A program made the position numbers and the translations under genes. From Symbiodinium natans (lineage: Eukaryota; Sar; Dinophyceae; Suessiales; Symbiodiniaceae), in the NCBI GenBank assembly GCA_905221605.1, contig CAJNDS010000530.1, positions 67,501 to 118,250 on the forward strand: a DNA stretch of 50,750 bases, written 5' to 3'. Under the pieces are notes generated by a model. The model did not search any database, had not been told where the DNA came from, and worked only from the letters and a program-made list of their open reading frames with translations. This document shows, piece by piece, positions 20,501-29,632 of this stretch (position 1 is its first letter; each line of letters begins with the position of its first letter).

Positions 20501-22382
20501 CTGGCGAGTGTATGTCGAGTCTTCGCTCTTGCATGGCATAGTCTCCACGGGAATCACCCACACGGGACTGCAAAAGCTCCAGAGCAAATATTCTCGGATG
20601 CTCAGATCTATCTTTCAGCAGCATCAGCATTTTAGTCGAATGGAAACCACAGAGCTGTTTGAGCACCACAAGATCCAAACTCCTCAGGAAGTTCTTCTCA
20701 GGCAAATGAGGAACTATCAGGATGCGATGGATGCTGCCAAGCCAACAGGCAACTTACAAACGATCCAAGAGTACCTGGGTCTACGCAGCCGGCTGATTAG
20801 CCAACAGCAGCTACTTCAATCCATGCAATTGGCTCTGGCCGAAGAAGATCATGCAGTGCCCTGTTCGCTATGTGATAGAAGTTTCTCTAGCAACAAGGGA
20901 TTGCAGCATCATACACTAGTGAAGCATGGAGGCCAAAGAGCAAACCAGTTGGGCCCTAAATTCCAAGTCTTCGCACATAGTCTGCAGGGACTCCCGCAAT
21001 GTGCAGCATGTCACAAACAGCTGCGCACAATGCATCAGCTTCGCAGACATGTTGAATCGGGAACATGTTCAAAGCTTCCAGAGCTGAGGGAGCGATCATC
21101 GTCCTGCTCAGGAGCGGAGAGCACAGCCTTGCTGCTCCAACCAAGTGTTCAGGATCAATTAAAAAGAGACCCTGACCTGCTTCTCAAAAAGGCTCATGTG
21201 ACCAAGCACTTGCGGGCTTACTGCAGCCTCTGTGGGCAGTTCATTGTCGGTCACAAGGGCGTCAAACAGCACATTCAGAAAGCGCACCAGGCTTTCTGGG
21301 CAGGGGCCTCAGACTCAGTCACTGACTCAGTCTATGCCAACATGCGCACACATAAGAGACTGCTTCATAAAAAGGAGGAATGCAGATATTGTGGAATGAT
21401 GGTTGACGCTCCGGTTCGCCACGCGGACCAGTGTGTAGTCCTGCTGCAGGTCTATGCCATGAGTGCAGCAATGAAAAAGTCTACCGACCCACACATAGAA
21501 TATGGCACTGTGACGTCGGAACTTGGGATTCGTGCGCAGGAGGGTTCCTCCCAGGAGGCTTCCTCCACCAGTAGGATTCGGTCTCACCAGGCACCAGCAA
21601 GCTCCCAGCGAGACGCACCAGCAGAGGGGAGACCTTCGTCAGTGCCCGTCACAGCCTGGTCTCTGGCCTATCATAATCCGCATCAACTGTGCTATGCACA
21701 CAAGGGTATTCTTTCTGATCCATATCTGAGACAAATATTGACGGAAATTGACGCAGTAGGGGGTCGTTCTTCTAGTGTGGATGTTCGTAGGCTGCGACAG
21801 CTACGTCCTCTGCTGACGGGATGGCGATTCAGACCCAGGCAAGAAGATGCATCCCAGTTTCTAGCACATATCATTCAGAGATCCCATGTGCTTTCAGCAG
21901 ATGTTTGGGAAGCGAGGGTTCAAATCACAGCACCCGTGGAAAGAATCAGCGTAGAGGATAGAGGGGGTTTGATTCTTTTCTTGCCTGACCCACCAGATGG
22001 CCTCTCCACACTACAGCAAGCCATTTCTCAGTGGGCGCACAGGGGGAGCACCTATGGGCTACTCCCGGGAGTGAACCTGGTTTGCATTCAGATCCAAAGG
22101 TTTGAGCACTTGGAGAAAACAAATCGGCCTCAAGTTTTAGACACAACTCTGGAGCTTCCAGAGTTTATAGATAATGGCACGACAACCGCCGTGGTCAGCT
22201 TTCGACTATATGCATTCATCATTCATCTAGGAGATGATTGGAGATCTGGGCATTATAGGACAGGTTTTTTGAGAGAAGAAGTGGCGTATCTCGCAGATGA
22301 TGACCGCTCACCACGGCGAACTACGCTCCTCTCGGATCAAATTTGCCAGGGATCGTATTTGGCTTTCTACGTAAGGGTCTAG
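17583..22382 (+). CDS. LINE polyprotein: APE endonuclease, reverse transcriptase, four zinc fingers, USP-like protease
   Basis: 1599 residues from the chosen ATG; further upstream the open frame is only (TTG)n. Residues 1-18 are hydrophobic and signal-peptide-like; Met25 and Met51 are alternative starts. APE-type endonuclease, about 112-370: Asn120 in SWNAGS, Glu151 in LQESHW, Asp264/Asn266 in GDFNSH, Asp329 in QIDFLL and His362. A basic, coiled-coil-like stretch covers 480-520. Reverse transcriptase, about 635-935: DLSKAFD (744-750), SSGIKQGCKLAP (797-808), FADD (840-843), YLGV (926-929). Zinc fingers: C1094/C1097/H1110/H1115, C1140/C1143/H1156/C1162, C1214/C1217/H1230/H1235, C1267/C1270/H1280/C1284. 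USP-like domain, about 1355-1599: Cys1370 (QLCYAH), QEDASQFL (1420-1427), IQIQRF (1502-1507), SGHY (1555-1558), ADDD (1571-1574), SYLAFY (1591-1596). Eleven residues following the catalytic Cys are missing relative to copy 1, so protease activity is doubtful. Family knowledge predicts nicking of target DNA and target-primed reverse transcription. The role of the protease is unknown. No RNase H domain or separate ORF1 is seen. Confidence 0.93.
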   Translation: MRILFLVAVASFLGCLGPKSQGPAMDQNRGFREVAPPDEAEQHAQRSQLTMNKTGKRSYQRACKVALAKGAALYKGRLLTAQALGAHEDQFAVSEKPEKQSFQPIRQYHHKFEIEVLSWNAGSITSRVWNELLAILATPEYQNIKLVLLQESHWQQDQTYSSGPWSVLTCGSESRHKAGLVVLVHRSVAQLSEIRSTTIIPGHLQHVMIPWQRSRIHLLNLYQHVWDSKLSKLDNRRRRKDVLSQLETRLRRVPLRDFMLVAGDFNSHAVTERPFIGPSVPRRARFANADVRSLPELCRSCGLTALNTWASSQKSTYANSDGTYESQIDFLLVRLQDARRRSKEASSDKNFPVAAYRDGSKHFPVRAKLFVPPYSPPPSKPKPFDATALDASFRRKDEDWQAYSKHLTAEVVKSVAEQNSWQSIDRTMVRVTAEQFPPPRKAQPVAGPIQQAYWTKVRQIQEHKRSGNGQSPECQQLISDIKTEAQSFKKLQKQRKLEKQERLLLQAQEDKRQQSHKLSQALRKLAPWKPAQRVNLRDSAGEPLDAKASASAMREYSSHIFSKGSPLDPVAARPREAVNASQVAEQIKTIPVGKAVPSMSAPVSAWKSLAPEAHVKIADLINTEVSQSDISPYLKDPRIAWIPKPGKPATAMKNLRPIGVISVPGKVLAGAVKTRIAPALQERSQLEPQFAYIRKRGVRDAIAKACQHLDLVQEMRQEHRRDMHKAQQGQRRLPLAGALTVSVDLSKAFDSVNRQELLEALDKLNIDQTTKDFVVQLHSCTSYNMGTNGLEFSVPTSSGIKQGCKLAPALWSALTLLVMDRMEKKWGPGSSQARDILTVFADDFLHQETFTSFAELQQVLTRLEALFQSLEEVGLEVNPAKSKALLMVQGTQQSLFRKQYTKRLKNQLHLVLPSGHQIPIHHQLTYLGVQLSYGAYKDQTVDYRISQAQGKFELLRSILCTTKALDEAKKLEIWRVYVESSLLHGIVSTGITHTGLQKLQSKYSRMLRSIFQQHQHFSRMETTELFEHHKIQTPQEVLLRQMRNYQDAMDAAKPTGNLQTIQEYLGLRSRLISQQQLLQSMQLALAEEDHAVPCSLCDRSFSSNKGLQHHTLVKHGGQRANQLGPKFQVFAHSLQGLPQCAACHKQLRTMHQLRRHVESGTCSKLPELRERSSSCSGAESTALLLQPSVQDQLKRDPDLLLKKAHVTKHLRAYCSLCGQFIVGHKGVKQHIQKAHQAFWAGASDSVTDSVYANMRTHKRLLHKKEECRYCGMMVDAPVRHADQCVVLLQVYAMSAAMKKSTDPHIEYGTVTSELGIRAQEGSSQEASSTSRIRSHQAPASSQRDAPAEGRPSSVPVTAWSLAYHNPHQLCYAHKGILSDPYLRQILTEIDAVGGRSSSVDVRRLRQLRPLLTGWRFRPRQEDASQFLAHIIQRSHVLSADVWEARVQITAPVERISVEDRGGLILFLPDPPDGLSTLQQAISQWAHRGSTYGLLPGVNLVCIQIQRFEHLEKTNRPQVLDTTLELPEFIDNGTTTAVVSFRLYAFIIHLGDDWRSGHYRTGFLREEVAYLADDDRSPRRTTLLSDQICQGSYLAFYVRV

Positions 22383-23795
22383 CTCGCTCTACCTTCGCAT
22401 GCGGAGGTTTCCTCCGGAGGCTTCCTCCGCAGCAGTGTTCTTTCTTCTTAAAGTAGACCTATCTGCCTGCTGTTGCCTAAGGCAACTCGGCATGAACGCT
22501 GCCCTGCGTGCAATAAAGCCATGATCTCGTGCTAAGATGTATAGTCTCTTGCGTGAAACTTTCACATGCGGAGGTTTCCTCCGGAGGCTTCCTCCCCGGT
22601 AGTGTTTCTCACAGTAGACCGTTCTGCCTGCTGTAGCTTAAGGCCAAGCTGACCCATTCTTGTCCCTGAACCTGAAGCATCTGAAAGAGCTCTGCGCGCA
22701 CTTCAGAACATGTGAGGTCTCCTCCAGGTCGGTGGGTTCAGCTTAGGGTCACTTTTTCGGATGCAACCTTGCCTTGTCGCAGCGCTGGCCCCGAGAGCCG
22801 TGCAAGGTGTCCCAGGTCAGGTGCTTCCCTCTTCGCAAAGTACTCGTGCCTATGTGAGACCTCCTCGTTAAGTTCGGTCAGTTGGGGTCACATTTCTCGA
22901 CCAGGAATGCAATTTTGCCCTGTCGCAGCGCTGGCCCCAGGAGCCGCGCAAGGCGTCCCAGGTCAGGCTTCGCAAACTTAGCTACCCTGCCTCCAACTTG
23001 GGCATCCTTCTTGGAACGTGCAAAGCCGCCTTGGTGCGCTCTGCCTACGGCCCTCTGCCAGTTGTTTAGCGTTACCTGTGTGAGACGTCACTAGACAGGA
23101 ACGCTGAGTGTCGGCCTCACCAGAGGTACGGCTCGCTAAACAGCTGGTGCGTGGGTGCTGGACGCAGTGACTCACAGTAGGGTGTCGGGGTAGCCGCGCT
23201 TATTTTTCAATCTTTTGCAGTGCTGAGTACTTGATATCGGAGGCTGCCTCCGTGCCAACTTCAATTTCTTCATTGATTCATTGCATCAGATTAGGAGGTT
23301 TCCTCCTGAATATCCTTAAGTACTCTGCCAAAGCAGATTCAGTATAGCAGGTAGTGAGACCTGGCAATCTGGAGGAAGCGATCCTCTCGAAGTCCAAAAG
23401 GCCGGACTGTGAAATAAAAAAGGCGGGTGAGACCTTCTATATCACACTTGCCCGCCTTAATCACACCAAACTCAGCTAGCGCACAGCTATAGCCTGCAAC
23501 ACAACATCGGGGCCAGCCGGCACTGCAGCAGTCGCGGGTGCAGGTGAGCCAGTAGGAGGCGGTCGTAGGGTGTCCAGCCAGCACAGCGCTATCGCAGCCC
23601 TGAGGGGCGGATGCAGTCCACATACTCGAACATAGCTGTGCACAACAATCCTTTCAGCAGCCCTGAGGGGCGTGAAGTACGAACTAGCAAAGACTGCTTG
23701 AGCTCCCAAGGCGGATACAGAGTAGCCGACGTGCCGAGGATCCAAAGTGATCAGAGGTCCACATGCTGATTCTGGCAGTGAGTGCAATGCAAAAA
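22383..23795 (+). other. 3' UTR of LINE copy 2 with internal repeats
   Basis: Same organisation as the copy 1 3' UTR: two tandem pairs and repeated GGAGG-NTT-CCTCC palindromes, ending in A5. Only scattered substitutions and short indels distinguish the two. Confidence 0.85.
23420..23458 (+). other. Hairpin in the LINE copy 2 3' UTR
   Basis: The same AAGGCGGG/CCCGCCTT stem as in copy 1, with an identical loop. Confidence 0.75.
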
Positions 23796-23850
23796 TGCTG
23801 CTGTTGTTGTTGTTGTTGCTGCTGTGCTTGCTGCCGTTGTCCTGCTGCTG
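23796..23850 (+). repeat. Degenerate (TTG)n/(CTG)n stretch after LINE copy 2
   Basis: Short run of TTG and CTG units followed by related but degenerate sequence. It is the right flank of the LINE pair and supports the idea that both copies sit inside one microsatellite. Confidence 0.85.
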
Positions 23851-23879
23851 GTGGCCGTGCCCGGCTGTGGGCGACAGCC

Positions 23880-24231
23880 CGTTAGATTTAGGGTTTAGCG
23901 TTTAGGGTTTTGGGAGCTACGCGTAGAAGGTGACGTAAATGGGTCAGAGACGTGGGGGACAATACGCACACCCCTACATCCCTGAGCCCCAACAAAACCG
24001 CAAGACCAAGATGCACAAAGGCGCGCACCACTCCTAAACACCCAAACCCCGAAACAGTAAACCCTGAGCTCTAACCCCTCTGCCCCAAAAGCCCTCCACC
24101 CCACAAAAACTAAACCTCATATCCTTCCCCATAATGCCCAAAAACCCTTTTCTACACACGAACACACTACTGCACAAAAGTCCTAATGACCTAAGCCCTC
24201 AACCCTACACCTCTAAACCCTCCTAAACCCT
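23880..24231. other. Spacer with degenerate telomeric words
   Basis: Telomeric mosaic resumes here: G-rich units at 23886-23912, then unique and degenerate C-rich sequence (24055-24231). Confidence 0.7.
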
Positions 24232-24318
24232 AACCAAATTTTTCAATAAGGGCACCGTTTTTGGGGTTAGATACTTTATAAGGGAACCCATAACCAAGAA
24301 AGGGTACCACTGGGCTAC
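24232..24318 (+). mobile_element. Family A inverted-repeat element, left end lost
   Basis: Matches the dispersed family A element (internal AAGGGCACC ... GGGGTT ... CTTTATAAGGGAACC ... right end GGTACCACTGGGCTA). The left terminal repeat is replaced by CCCTAACC telomere-like sequence, and the right end runs straight into CCCTAAACCCC repeats. Confidence 0.8.
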
Positions 24319-24655
24319 CCTAAACCCCTAAACCCTGACACCCTAACCCCTTAACCCCTTAAACCCCTTAAACCCCTACACCCCTAAACCCCTAAACCCC
24401 TAAACCCCTAAACCCCTAAACCCCCAAACCCCCAAACCCCTAAACCCCTAAACCCCCAAACCCCTAAACCCCTAAACCCCTTAACCCCTAAACCCCTAAA
24501 CCCCCAAACCCCTAAACCCCTAAACCCCTAAACCCCTAAACCCCTAAACCCCCTAAACCCCCTAAACCCCTAAACCCCTAAACCCCTAAACCCCCTAAAC
24601 CCCCTAAACCCCCTAAACCCCCTAAACCCCTAAGCCCCTAAACCCCTACACCCTG
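24316..24655 (-). repeat. Variant telomeric block (CCCCTAAA)
   Basis: About 40 units, almost all 8-bp CCCCTAAA, with CCCCCAAA and 9-bp CCCCCTAAA variants in sub-clusters. It is the longest variant block in the window. Confidence 0.95.
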
Positions 24656-24749
24656 ACAGTTTCGGGTAGCCTTCGGGCCGCGAGCCCCTTGCCAAGTCCA
24701 GCTCCGCGGCGTCGAAGCCTGAACACTTGGTCAGTGTTCTAGGATTGGG
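24656..24749. other. Spacer between opposed variant blocks
   Basis: Unique sequence separating CCCCTAAA on the left from TTTAGGGG on the right, so the two variant blocks face each other. Confidence 0.7.
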
Positions 24750-24860
24750 GGTTTAGGGTTTAGGGGTTTAGGGGTTTAGGGGTTTAGGGGTTTAGGGGTT
24801 TAGGGGTTTAGGGGTTCAGGGGTTTAGCCCGTTTAGGGGTTTAGGATTTAGGGGTTTAGA
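24750..24860 (+). repeat. Variant telomeric block (TTTAGGGG)
   Basis: About 12 TTTAGGGG units, the same 8-bp variant as 24316-24655 in inverted orientation. Confidence 0.94.
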
Positions 24861-25730
24861 ACTTTCCCCAAACCCTCAGGTACTTGGGTTGGGTGAGGCT
24901 TTTGGGTCGTAGGGCCCTCCAAGCAGTCTCAGCTGCGCTTCACGCCGCCAGCTGCAGCCACCAGGGCAGTATGAAAGCACACCTGGCGTCAGAGTTTAGG
25001 GTTTAGGCTTTAGGGTTTGCGGGTTGAGGGTTGAGGGTTTAGGGTTTCGGGTCGTGTGTTCAAAGGGCCGCTCTTCGGAGTGTGTGTTTTCTTTGGGCGC
25101 ATGCCATAGCTGCAACCTGTAGCCAAGGGCTACTGAACACTTCACAACCAACCAGGCCCCAATAAACTCTAAAAACCTGAAGAGATCTATATGGGCCTGC
25201 AAGATTAGAAAAGGGTTGGTAGTCATAATTTCATACTGACCACAAAGGATTACTACTAGAAATTATTCTGACCCCTTTAGTAGTTGGGGAGCAGCGGCAA
25301 GGCAAAAGCGGTCATGCATCAGTCTGCGCATAGCCGCTTCAGTAGAAACACATGCGAACTGTAGCACAACTGCCGAATAACAGCCCTAGAGCCCTAAAGC
25401 CCTCAAACCCCTAAATGCTGAAGCCCTAAAACCCTCCCTAACCCAGCAACCCTACATCCTCAAACGCAGCCGGTACAGTAAACCTGGCTCGCGCCCCGAA
25501 CCCGCGAGCAACCCCCAAGCACCACCTCGCGCCTGGAAGTCTAGCTGCCAGTCACCGACTGCCCCGCCTTTTTCCTCAGTGCTTCAGGGTTCAGAGGGTT
25601 TAGGGTCTAGGGTTTCGGGTTTAGGGTTTTAGGGCTTAGGGTTTGGGAGGGTTTAGGCCGTAGGCCTCCGAAGCTTAGGCTGTTGCGACTGGGGTCCAGG
25701 GCCCAGAAAACATAGCTCTTCACGGCTTTA
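24861..25730. other. Spacer with weak telomeric words
   Basis: G-rich degenerate units at 24993-25050 and 25585-25660 and C-rich ones at 25380-25460. Otherwise unique sequence, no gene recognised. Confidence 0.6.
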
Positions 25731-25775
25731 GGAACCCTAAACCTTCGGAACCCTAAACCTTAGGAACCCTACACA
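25730..25775 (-). repeat. Short tandem repeat, 16-bp unit
   Basis: Almost three copies of GGAACCCTAAACCTT plus one base, a higher-order telomere-like unit. Confidence 0.85.
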
Positions 25776-25828
25776 AGTCGTCGTGCGCCACGCGTGAACC
25801 CACAAGGCTGATGCAGAACAATCCTTGC

Positions 25829-25987
25829 ACCTTGGGATGTTCCCCCCTTGTACTAACAGTCCTTAGTCTGATCTGGGTTCCCTTGAAAAGTAGTTAACCC
25901 CAAAAAAGGGTACCATTGTTGGAGTATGGGTTGCTATAGAACACTAGTATGGTACCTTGGGATGTTTCCCCCTTATACTAACAGTCC
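25829..25987 (+). repeat. Direct repeats with a C6 core
   Basis: ACCTTGGGATGTT, then C5-6, then TTRTACTAACAGTCCT occurs at 25829 and 25954 (125 bp apart). The sequence between them contains AACCCCAAAAAAGGGTACC, similar to the right end of family A. Related motifs with expanded C tracts are at 48308 and 48393. Confidence 0.8.
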
Positions 25988-27197
25988 TCAAAAGGGATTA
26001 GAATCGGGGGTGCTACACTCCCTATTAAGGATAAGGGCGATCCCAACATGAACCCTATGTGGGGATTTTTCCACAATAGGGATACCCCTTAGAAAACCCC
26101 AACATACGACAATCCTATTAGAGGAAACCCAAATAGGGCACCCCTATATGTCGGAAAACCCCCATGTTTGTTGACGTTACTTCCACAACTGCTCTTCTTC
26201 TGCAAAAGGGTGCGTTCTTTCTCGCCAAACCTGTGCACTCAGTTTCAGAATTCACGACGTCCCTTGCCCAGCCCCTCCGTCCATAAACCCTTAACAGAAA
26301 AAACCGTAAACCCTGACAAACTCACATCTACACCGAAGCTGCTTCTGAAGCGTATGGGGTCCGTCTCCACAACCCGTGACTCAGGACTGCTCAGAGGCGT
26401 TGACCCCAAACCCTAAGGCCCAAAACTTAAACCCAAACCTCTCAACCTCACCAAGGCTAAAACCTACAACCCCTCAACCCTAGAACCCCTACACCCCTAA
26501 ACCCCAAACCCTAAACCCTAAACCCTAAACCCCTTGAAACCCCTTGACAGCCCCAAAATCAAAAGCCCTAAGCCCTTAAACCAAACAGCTGAGGCGCTGC
26601 AGGACGCTGGCGCGTGATCATCCTGGCGTGGTGTTGCAAAGGGGCTTTCTCTTTAGGGTTTAGGGTTGAGGGTTTAGGGTTTCGGGTTCAAGGTTTCCGG
26701 TTTCGGGCTTAGGGTTTAGAGCTTCGGGTTTGGGGCTTCAGGTTTGGGATTTGGGGTTTGGGGTTCAAAGCGTTGGCGTTTGGGGGGATGAGGAAGATGG
26801 GCTTCATGCCACAGGCCTAATAGGGTTTAGGGTTTGGGCTTGAGGGCAACCCACTCCTGGGGTTTAGGATGGCTTCACGAGGACCCCTGATGACCTCGAG
26901 CTTTCTCAGGGTGTCATGAAGGCTTTAGGTTTCAGAGCGTGGGCATGTGGGACAACCCCTTCCCGAGGGCACGTGCAAAAATCAAGGAACCCTAAACCCC
27001 AAACCTAAACACCGGACCAAGCCGCCCTCTCTCAGAGAAGGACCCAGCCTGCAGAACCCCAAACCCTGACTGATCCCGAAGCCCTCTATCTACGAACCCT
27101 AATACAAACCCAACACCAAGCAGCTTAAGAGCTTAGGCTTGGAAGCCCAGGTCTGCAGCCCGAAGGGCCAAACCCTAAACCCTAAACCCTTGGTAGC
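25988..27197. other. Spacer up to the assembly gap
   Basis: Unique AT-richer sequence (26000-26280), C-rich telomeric words at 26400-26570, degenerate G-rich words at 26650-26840, C-rich words at 26985-27190. No gene recognised. Confidence 0.6.
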
Positions 27198-27297
27198 NNN
27201 NNNNNNNNNNNNNNNNNNNNNNNNNNNNNNNNNNNNNNNNNNNNNNNNNNNNNNNNNNNNNNNNNNNNNNNNNNNNNNNNNNNNNNNNNNNNNNNNN
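27198..27297. other. Assembly gap (100 N)
   Basis: Exactly 100 N, a conventional scaffold gap. True distance and even adjacency of the two sides are uncertain. Confidence 0.99.
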
Positions 27298-28017
27298 GAG
27301 ATTTGGGGCGGGATAGGGGTCTTGGGATCTTGAGGGGGCCGGTTTAGGGGCCTTAGAGGGTTTAGGGGGGGCTTTCGAGGGTTTAGGGGCTTTGGGTTTA
27401 GGGCTCCAGAGGGTCTAGGGGGTTTAGGATTTGGGCTTGAGGGAAGACTTAGTGGGGGGCTTAAGGTTGAGGGCTTACGAGGTTTGAAGCTTGGGTTCTT
27501 GGCATACGAACGCTAAACCCTGAGCCCTGAACCCTCAACCCTAAACCCTAAGATTTGTGGCGTTTTGGGAACTCAGGGTTGCAGGGTTTGGCAGGGCCCA
27601 GGTGGTCCGACCTATCCCTTTAAGGGGCTATATGAACTGGGGTATATATTTCTTGTAGCCCCAAAAGGACACCCGGTACATACACTCACCAATATAAAAA
27701 AGGAACCTTATATACACTTACCAATAACAGTAATATAAACCCTGTTTCAATATGGGGTGCCGAAGTCCCGAACTCCCTGCTAAGAGCAAGTAAGCTTAAG
27801 TATCATGCAGTGGCGACTCAAGGCCTGTGCATGCTAAAGACTTGAAAGCAGGTTAGGGTTTGGGGTTTACAGAGCTTAGGGTTTAGGGTTTAGGGTTTGG
27901 GTTTAGGGCATGGAAAGCTGAAGCCAACAAAGCCCATCCTGCTCGAACTGCTCGTGCTCCCATGGTGCCACTGCCTCTGCATTGCCGTCGTTTTGTCGGG
28001 CGGGCGGCGGGATCGGT
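27298..28017. other. Spacer right of the gap
   Basis: Degenerate G-rich words at 27298-27480 and 27850-27910 and C-rich ones at 27515-27550. Unique AT-rich sequence at 27600-27780 shares the phrase GAACTGGGG with 38007-38015, followed in both by a TAGCCCCAAAA stretch. Confidence 0.6.
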
Positions 28018-28114
28018 TTGGGTTTAGGGTTTAGGGTCTAGGGTCTAGGGTCTAGGGTTTAGGGTTTAGGGTTTAGGGTTTAGGGTTTAGGGTTTAGGGT
28101 TTAGGGTTTAGGGT
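28018..28114 (+). repeat. Telomeric array with TCTAGGG sub-block
   Basis: About 13 units. Three adjacent TCTAGGG units near 28036-28056 are flanked by canonical TTTAGGG. Confidence 0.95.
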
Positions 28115-28137
28115 GACATCTGCTTCTTGTTTTTTGG

Positions 28138-28242
28138 TAGTCCAGTGGCCATATGATGGTAAGGGTACCCTTCTTGGGGTTGGTTACTTTGCAAAGGAAC
28201 CTTGAACCAAAAAAAGGAAAAGAGGGTACCGCTGGGCTGCCA
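28138..28242 (+). mobile_element. Family A inverted-repeat element
   Basis: Uninterrupted copy of about 105 bp. Left end TTGGTAGTCCAGTGGCC; right end GGTACCGCTGGGCTGCCAA, its approximate reverse complement. Interior AAGGGTACCC, GGGGTTGGTTACTTT, AACCAAAAAAAGG. No coding capacity; MITE-like. Confidence 0.85.
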
Positions 28243-28474
28243 AGGCTTCTTTTTATATTTTGGGTGTATTCGAAATCTTTCGACATCTGCTTACCAAGTT
28301 CTTTCCCAATGCCTTCAGTTACAGCTACTCCCTGCAACCCCTGACCGTAATCCCTACCTCTGGCTGCTCTAGCCGAGCCTCTTCAGCCCTTTGCCTGTGT
28401 CAACCCAAACCCGCAACCCTAAACCCCAAACTAGCAACCACCTTGAGGAATTCATGATCGACTCTGAAAAGGAG

Positions 28475-28570
28475 TGCCTCAACCCTAAACCCTAAACCCT
28501 AAACCCTAAACCCTAAACCCCAAACCCCAAACCCTAAACCCTAAACCCTAAACCCTAAACCCTAAACCCC
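28475..28570 (-). repeat. Telomeric array (CCCTAAA)
   Basis: About 13 units with two CCCCAAA variants. Confidence 0.95.
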
Positions 28571-29286
28571 GCATCTCGCCCATCTGTCGTGCACGTATTT
28601 CTTGAGGGGTGGAGATCTTCTCCTTTGTTGGTGACGGTTATCGGCTATGGGGTTAGGGCTTAGGGTCTTTAGGTATGGACCCAAAGGTAGCCTGAGAATC
28701 CTATACCCATAACCGTATTTTACCTTAAGGTGCTTCTTAAGGGCACCTGCCCCTCCTCGCACTTTACCTTGATATCTAAAGCAACCCAGAACTCAAGATG
28801 GGAACTGTAGGGTTTTGGGTTCAGGGTTTAGGATGCACGGTACCCAAACTATGAACTCTGAATCCGCCACCCTATGAGGCCTACATCTAAAGCCAAGAAA
28901 CTCAAAAGCCCACAAACCAACAAATATGCACCAAACCCGACACTCCCTAGGCCCTAAGCCCTATAAGTTAAACCCAGGCCCTTCCGCCCGATTTTAACCT
29001 AAGCCCCTGTCAGCCCTCTGCGCTGTAAACCCTACATCCTAAACCCAACTGAACACCATAAAACCCTGAACCCCAAAAAGCCCCCATCCATCCCCAAATC
29101 CTAGAAGCACTAAACCTCATAAACCTCAATTACCACATGAACCCCCCCCCCCCCCCCCAAAAAAAAAAAAACAAAAAAGACCTCTCTCGACCCCAAGCAC
29201 AGAAAGCGCTCAACACAACTACGCCATGAAACCTCCCCAGATTCAACCTTGCGAGCCCTAGATGTCTTCAAGCCCGAACCCGAATA
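28571..29286. other. Spacer with degenerate C-rich words and a C/A run
   Basis: Unique sequence at 28571-28800, degenerate C-rich telomeric words at 28840-29135, then 17 C (29142-29158) followed by an A-rich run to 29178. Confidence 0.65.
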
Positions 29287-29406
29287 CAGGGTGGGGCCCC
29301 CTTACTATACTAACTGTAGTTAAGGGACTTATAACCTAACTTAAGGTCCTTATAACCCAATTTAGGGCCCTTATAACTCTACTTATAACTAGGGGGCCCC
29401 ACCCTG
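29287..29406 (+). mobile_element. Family B inverted-repeat element (MITE-like), 120 bp
   Basis: Terminal inverted repeats CAGGGTGGGGCCCCCT ... AGGGGGCCCCACCCTG, flanked by TA on both sides. The interior has repeated CTTATAAC words. It is the reverse complement of 46455-46574 with one mismatch in 120 bp. TA flanks suggest a TA-duplicating DNA transposon superfamily; no transposase is seen. Confidence 0.92.
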
Positions 29407-29509
29407 TAGATACCCCAAACAAACCACTGAACTCTGTATGTCCTGGTTGCTCCCAAGACATGCTAAACCCAAACTGCTAAGTCCAGAACTCCAAAGAAAC
29501 CCTACACCC

Positions 29510-29632
29510 CCTAAACCCTGAACCCTGAACCCTAATTAAACCCTAAACCTTAAACCCTAAACCCTAAACCCTAAACCCTAAACCCTAAACCCTAAACCCT
29601 AAACCCTAAACCCTAAACCCTAAACCCTAAAC
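29510..29632 (-). repeat. Telomeric array (CCCTAAA)
   Basis: About 17 units; the left part has variants and the right dozen are canonical. Confidence 0.96.

Larger units (their letters stand above)
17566..23795 (+). mobile_element. Non-LTR retrotransposon (LINE), copy 2
   Basis: Full-length element of about 6.23 kb with the same 5' end (TAAGATTCTGG after TTG) and the same 3' end (GCAATGC plus A5) as copy 1. It is in the same orientation and followed by a short degenerate (TTG)n/(CTG)n stretch. Its reading frame is open throughout. It differs from copy 1 by scattered substitutions, a 12-bp in-frame insertion near 21318, a 33-bp in-frame deletion near 21700, and absence of the two copy 1 frameshift indels. 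Confidence 0.95.

Noticed and set aside
27139-27333. Open frame crossing the N gap
   Set aside because: It is open only because N codons cannot be stops.
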